8,642 nt of DNA. Source: Opitutia bacterium. GTDB lineage: Bacteria > Verrucomicrobiota > Verrucomicrobiia > Opitutales > UBA953. Made by a program: the position numbers and the translations under genes. The notes under the pieces were generated by a model. It made no database searches, had not been told where the DNA came from, and was given only the letters and a program-made list of their open reading frames with translations. Where the stretch lies: contig CANHRV010000035.1 of NCBI GenBank assembly GCA_947463395.1, positions 1 to 8,642 of the forward strand, given 5' to 3'. Shown piece by piece: positions 6,144 to 8,642 of this stretch. Each line of letters begins with the position of its first letter. The first letter of the stretch is position 1.

Positions 6144-6994
6144 TTTGCTTCGTCGAGTGATTGGCGGATTTTTTTTGCCGCTTTTAAAAAGGAAGAAACT
6201 TCTTCGGCATTACCTTGTTCAATCGCGAGACGTAAGCGACGACATTGCTTTTCAAATTCAGCGAGTCCTGTCGCAATCGGTTGAGCATTCGCTAATAAAA
6301 TTCCCGTCCAAAGATTTTCTTCACCAGCGGCAATACGGGTGGTGTCTTTTAGTCCTGAGCCCGCTGAGTTTGAATTAAACTCGGGCAAACTGGCCACCGT
6401 TAAGATTAAGGCGGATGCGGCAGCGTGAGGTATGTGACTGACGGCAGCCACCATCGCATCGTGTTGTTTGGCTGAACAAGTAAAGAGGCGTGAACCCAAA
6501 TCTTTCCAAAACCCCTGGAGTTTTTCTAAAGAAGCTGACGGTTCTTTACCTGTGGGAGTTAAAAAACAGAGCCTATCTTGGAAGAGGTTTTCTTGCGCGT
6601 GCGATGCCCCTGCTTTTTCTGAGCCTGCCATCGGGTGAGAACCAATGAAGGTAACATGAGCTGGGAGTACGGTGGCATCTTGAAGAATCGAAACTTTAAC
6701 ACTTCCCACGTCCGTTACAATCGACCCTGGCGATAGGGCAGGGCTGATTTCGCGACAAATCTCGGCCATACAATCGACAGGAGTGGCAATCACGATCAAA
6801 TCCGCACCACGAACCGCATCGGCTGCCGTCTCAAAGACCTTTGCGACACCCAGATTCCGCAAAAACTTTCTTGAGGCATCTGAACGCGACCAACAGGTGA
6901 GGGTGGGGGCCAGTTGTCGACGGGCGACGCCCAAAACGATGGACCCGCCAATCAGGCCAGCTCCGACAACGGCAATATGTTTGAAACGAGACAT
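6140..6994 (-). CDS. tyrA: Prephenate (or arogenate) dehydrogenase
   Basis: The 284-residue protein is a TyrA dehydrogenase, which oxidatively decarboxylates prephenate or arogenate on the way to tyrosine. The N-terminal Rossmann domain shows VVGAGLIGGSIVLG (9-22) and VIATPVD (68-74); TDVGSVK (94-100) and IGSHPMAGSEKAG (117-129, with the catalytic His120) form the substrate site, and VSHIPH (185-190) and GLKDTTRIA (214-222) complete it in the helical domain. After the second strand the sequence reads CWSRSD, with no acidic residue at the usual NAD-specific spot and Arg37 nearby, which may mean NADP preference. There is no chorismate mutase or ACT domain, so it is the simple monofunctional type, without an obvious built-in tyrosine-sensing module. 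It is the first gene of a minus-strand operon; its stop overlaps the aroA::cmk start. No Shine-Dalgarno is seen before the ATG. Confidence 0.92.
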   Translation of the reverse strand: MSRFKHIAVVGAGLIGGSIVLGVARRQLAPTLTCWSRSDASRKFLRNLGVAKVFETAADAVRGADLIVIATPVDCMAEICREISPALSPGSIVTDVGSVKVSILQDATVLPAHVTFIGSHPMAGSEKAGASHAQENLFQDRLCFLTPTGKEPSASLEKLQGFWKDLGSRLFTCSAKQHDAMVAAVSHIPHAAASALILTVASLPEFNSNSAGSGLKDTTRIAAGEENLWTGILLANAQPIATGLAEFEKQCRRLRLAIEQGNAEEVSSFLKAAKKIRQSLDEAK

Positions 6995-6996
6995 TT

Positions 6997-7024
6997 TCTA
7001 AAGTTGAAGGTCTAAGATTGAAGC
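6997..7024. repeat. Imperfect tandem repeat of a 14-mer next to the tyrA start
   Basis: TCTAAAGTTGAAGG (6997-7010) is followed at once by TCTAAGATTGAAGC (7011-7024); 11 of 14 bases agree. The repeat ends two bases from the tyrA start codon and so lies in the tyrA leader. It may be a small duplication or a pair of protein-binding half-sites; two units are too few to decide. Confidence 0.5.
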
Positions 7025-7075
7025 ATAGGCTGATAAAACTAACAAAGTAAACAAACTGCCAGCGACAAATGGCAT
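6998..7075 (-). CDS. Possible 25-residue hydrophobic micro-ORF just upstream of tyrA
   Basis: An ATG at 7075-7073 opens a 25-codon frame ending with TAG at 7000-6998, three bases before the tyrA start. The product begins MPFVAGSLFTLLVLSAYASI and has one charged residue (Asp22), so it could be a single membrane-spanning peptide. The close spacing would suit translational coupling to tyrA. There is no Shine-Dalgarno, and the last third lies in the tandem 14-mer. It is not a tyrosine- or phenylalanine-rich leader peptide (one Tyr, two Phe). It could well be chance; I do not recognise it. Confidence 0.2.
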   Translation of the reverse strand: MPFVAGSLFTLLVLSAYASILDLQL

Positions 7076-7087
7076 TTGCTGGAAATC

Positions 7088-8642
7088 ATGCCCCCCTCTG
7101 ACCCCCCTCCAAAGCCGAGCTTTATCCCATCGGCGACCCCTGTTTCTCGAGAGAGGAGCAGTCGATGGAGAATATTTCGCAGACAACTCAAAGCTGTCGC
7201 CCTCGGTGCGTTCATTGTGGTCTTCATTATCATTGGGTCATGGCTTTACAGTGAAGGACAAAGACAAACGCGAAACTTAGCCGACCTTTCCGCCAGTCAA
7301 GATGAAGAAGCCTTGCGTAATTTATCGCTCCAGAAGGAAGCCGCGTTTGAAGAAATTCGGTTGCGAAAAGCCGTACTTAACGAGGAAGACTTAACCTTAT
7401 TAGAAGAGGCGGTGAAAGCCCAGGAAGAGTACGTTGGTCGACAGGGTGGATTTGCTTCCGAAAATTCAAGATTAGATAGCCTTCGTCGTCGCTTGCACGT
7501 GATACAGGCGGATCGACTGCGAGCGATTTCGAAAGAGGCGGAAGAAAAAGCGGCAACGGAAGAAGCTCAAAAAGATGGGTCGGCGTTAAAAGAATTAGAA
7601 AAAGCACTAAAGGCAGAGCGTTTGATTGAGTCGAAATGGATTTTTTCTGGTTTATCGGATCGCGGAAGAATTGCACGTTTAGATACGCGTTTACGACGCA
7701 TGCAAGCGGAGCCTCTTTGGAAACAAACGCGCGAACTGGAGAAAAAAGCGGAGCAAGCTTTTGCGGAAGGAAATATCAATCAAGCACAAGCCATCATGCA
7801 GGATGCGATTCGAATCGAAAATGAATTCGCCATTAACTATCGGGATGTTTTGAATACCGAATTCAATCGAGTTGAACTCTTAACGAATCGGCAAGAAACT
7901 TTCCGTTCTCATCCCATCAAACTTTCTTTAGACAACCATATTGCACAGGCTCGTAAGGCCGAAGCCGAAGATGATTGGAATAAAGCGACCGGCGCCTGGG
8001 AATTGGCTCTAATCGAGATGGCCAAGTTGATGAAAGAATTCCCACGGAGTGCCTACTCGAACCGTGCAACCGAAGAAAAACTGATTCTTCAGAGAAATAG
8101 TGCACGAGCACACAATCGCTTAGAACAACTCAAGCAAGAGGTTGAAGCAATGCGGGGTTTAATTCGAGCGTCTGATTTTACCCGAGCTTTAGCCCAAGCT
8201 AATCTTTTGTTGCTTACGGCCGATAAGATTGAGCAGGACAATCCAGGAGTCATCCCGTCCGATAGTTTTTTGGTGCGTGAATTGAAATACATTACGCAAA
8301 ACGCAGGAACATTGGCGGTGATTGTTCCCACTTTAGATCGGCTGACTTTGCCTGTTCCCCAGCATCCACAGGTCAGGCTTTTAAAACAGGAAGTTTCCCA
8401 GTCTCTTTTCGCTGCGATTGTCGGAAGTAATCCCAGTATGATTCAAAGAGGCACGGCTCCCGTTGAATCGGTTTCATACAAGGATACGCAAATTTTTTGT
8501 CAAAATCTTACCTGGTTATCGGGGCGCAAGGTTCGCCTGCCCACACTCGAAGAAATGCAAAGTGCGGTGGGGGATGTGAGTGCCCCGCCTAAAGGCCCCC
8601 AAGCTTGGACCTTTGATAACACCGATGGGTTAACCGTGCGAG
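7088..8642 (+). CDS. Membrane-anchored coiled-coil protein with FGE/SUMF1-like domain (3' end missing)
   Basis: The frame is open to the right edge, giving 518 residues. It starts at the ATG at 7088, the only plausible start, since the next in-frame ATG is about 600 bases later. The N-terminus is proline-rich (MPPSDPPPKP), then basic (RERSSRWRIFRRQLK), then one membrane helix AVALGAFIVVFIIIGSWLY (36-54); by the positive-inside rule the rest is outside the cytoplasm. Residues about 60-405 are rich in Glu, Lys, Arg, Ala and Leu and should be mostly alpha-helical or coiled coil. From about 430 the sequence matches the formylglycine-generating enzyme/EgtB/PvdO family: LLKQEVSQSLFAAIVGSNPS (431-450) resembles EVTQ..Y..VMG.NPS, PVESVSYKDTQIFCQNL (458-474) resembles PVE.VSW.DA..FC..L, and GRKVRLPTLEEM (479-490) resembles GR..RLPTEAEW. 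The Trp of EAEW is Met490. The C-terminal catalytic region is off the window, so enzyme activity cannot be judged. Confidence 0.85.
   Translation, partial: MPPSDPPPKPSFIPSATPVSRERSSRWRIFRRQLKAVALGAFIVVFIIIGSWLYSEGQRQTRNLADLSASQDEEALRNLSLQKEAAFEEIRLRKAVLNEEDLTLLEEAVKAQEEYVGRQGGFASENSRLDSLRRRLHVIQADRLRAISKEAEEKAATEEAQKDGSALKELEKALKAERLIESKWIFSGLSDRGRIARLDTRLRRMQAEPLWKQTRELEKKAEQAFAEGNINQAQAIMQDAIRIENEFAINYRDVLNTEFNRVELLTNRQETFRSHPIKLSLDNHIAQARKAEAEDDWNKATGAWELALIEMAKLMKEFPRSAYSNRATEEKLILQRNSARAHNRLEQLKQEVEAMRGLIRASDFTRALAQANLLLLTADKIEQDNPGVIPSDSFLVRELKYITQNAGTLAVIVPTLDRLTLPVPQHPQVRLLKQEVSQSLFAAIVGSNPSMIQRGTAPVESVSYKDTQIFCQNLTWLSGRKVRLPTLEEMQSAVGDVSAPPKGPQAWTFDNTDGLTVR
7091..7110 (-). other. G-rich tract on the minus strand (paired G6 runs)
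   Basis: The plus strand has C6 at 7091-7096 and C6 at 7102-7107, each followed by T and C, so the minus strand carries two G6 runs five bases apart. The tract encodes the proline-rich beginning of the coiled-coil protein, just after its ATG. It might fold into a two-run (possibly intermolecular) G-quadruplex or slow transcription, but a standard four-tract quadruplex motif is not present. Confidence 0.3.

Larger units (their letters stand above)
6995..7087. promoter_or_regulatory. Divergent intergenic region between tyrA operon and the coiled-coil gene
   Basis: These 93 bases separate two divergent start codons, so promoters for both should lie here or just inside the plus-strand gene. For tyrA the only candidate I can point to is TTTACT (minus, 7051-7046) and TATGCT (7027-7022) with an 18-base spacer, each matching 4 of 6 consensus bases, which is weak. 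Nothing convincing was found for the plus-strand gene. GGA at 7081-7083, four bases before the ATG at 7088, is its only Shine-Dalgarno-like element. Confidence 0.35.

Noticed and set aside
7039..7233. Two longer minus-strand frames overlapping the start of the coiled-coil gene
   Set aside because: The plus-strand frame has a clear tail, membrane helix and continuous coiled coil in this stretch, so the minus-strand frames are its complement. Only the 25-codon portion outside that gene is kept, at low confidence.

Overview
The window looks like ordinary chromosome from a Gram-negative-type bacterium, most probably a member of the Verrucomicrobiota (Opitutae-like). This rests on four things: dnaN standing alone without dnaA or recF beside it, an AroA-Cmk fusion directly after tyrA and before plsC, a membrane-anchored coiled-coil protein with a formylglycine-generating-enzyme-like domain, and the general lack of Shine-Dalgarno sequences at clear starts. 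The taxonomic call is inference from gene content and protein style; no RNA gene is present to confirm it.

Positions 1-2096 hold four plus-strand genes, tightly packed and probably one operon: the end of a thioredoxin-like gene whose CxxC has become RxxC, a low-molecular-weight phosphatase, a RelE-like protein with no visible antitoxin, and pssA (phosphatidylserine synthase). Positions 2097-2356 are non-coding and are the most distinctive part of the window: four DnaA-box-like 9-mers (one perfect), then a block of about 80% A+T containing a plausible promoter, then dnaN (sliding clamp). This could be the replication origin or a DnaA-controlled dnaN promoter.

dnaN meets a minus-strand operon tail to tail, the two stop codons sharing the palindrome TTAA. 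That operon, read right to left, is tyrA (prephenate dehydrogenase), an aroA::cmk fusion, and plsC (lysophosphatidate acyltransferase), each junction being a 4-base ATGA overlap. It joins aromatic amino acid synthesis, CMP phosphorylation and phospholipid acylation. With pssA on the left, several steps of phospholipid synthesis and its CMP/CDP recycling lie within a few kilobases of dnaN.

A 93-bp divergent gap (6995-7087), holding an imperfect tandem 14-mer and a possible 25-residue hydrophobic ORF, separates tyrA from a large plus-strand gene that starts at 7088 and runs off the right edge. Its product has a proline-rich N-terminus, one membrane helix, about 350 residues of charged, largely helical sequence and then the start of a diverged FGE/SUMF1-like domain. 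No tRNA, rRNA, CRISPR array, insertion sequence or phage gene was seen.
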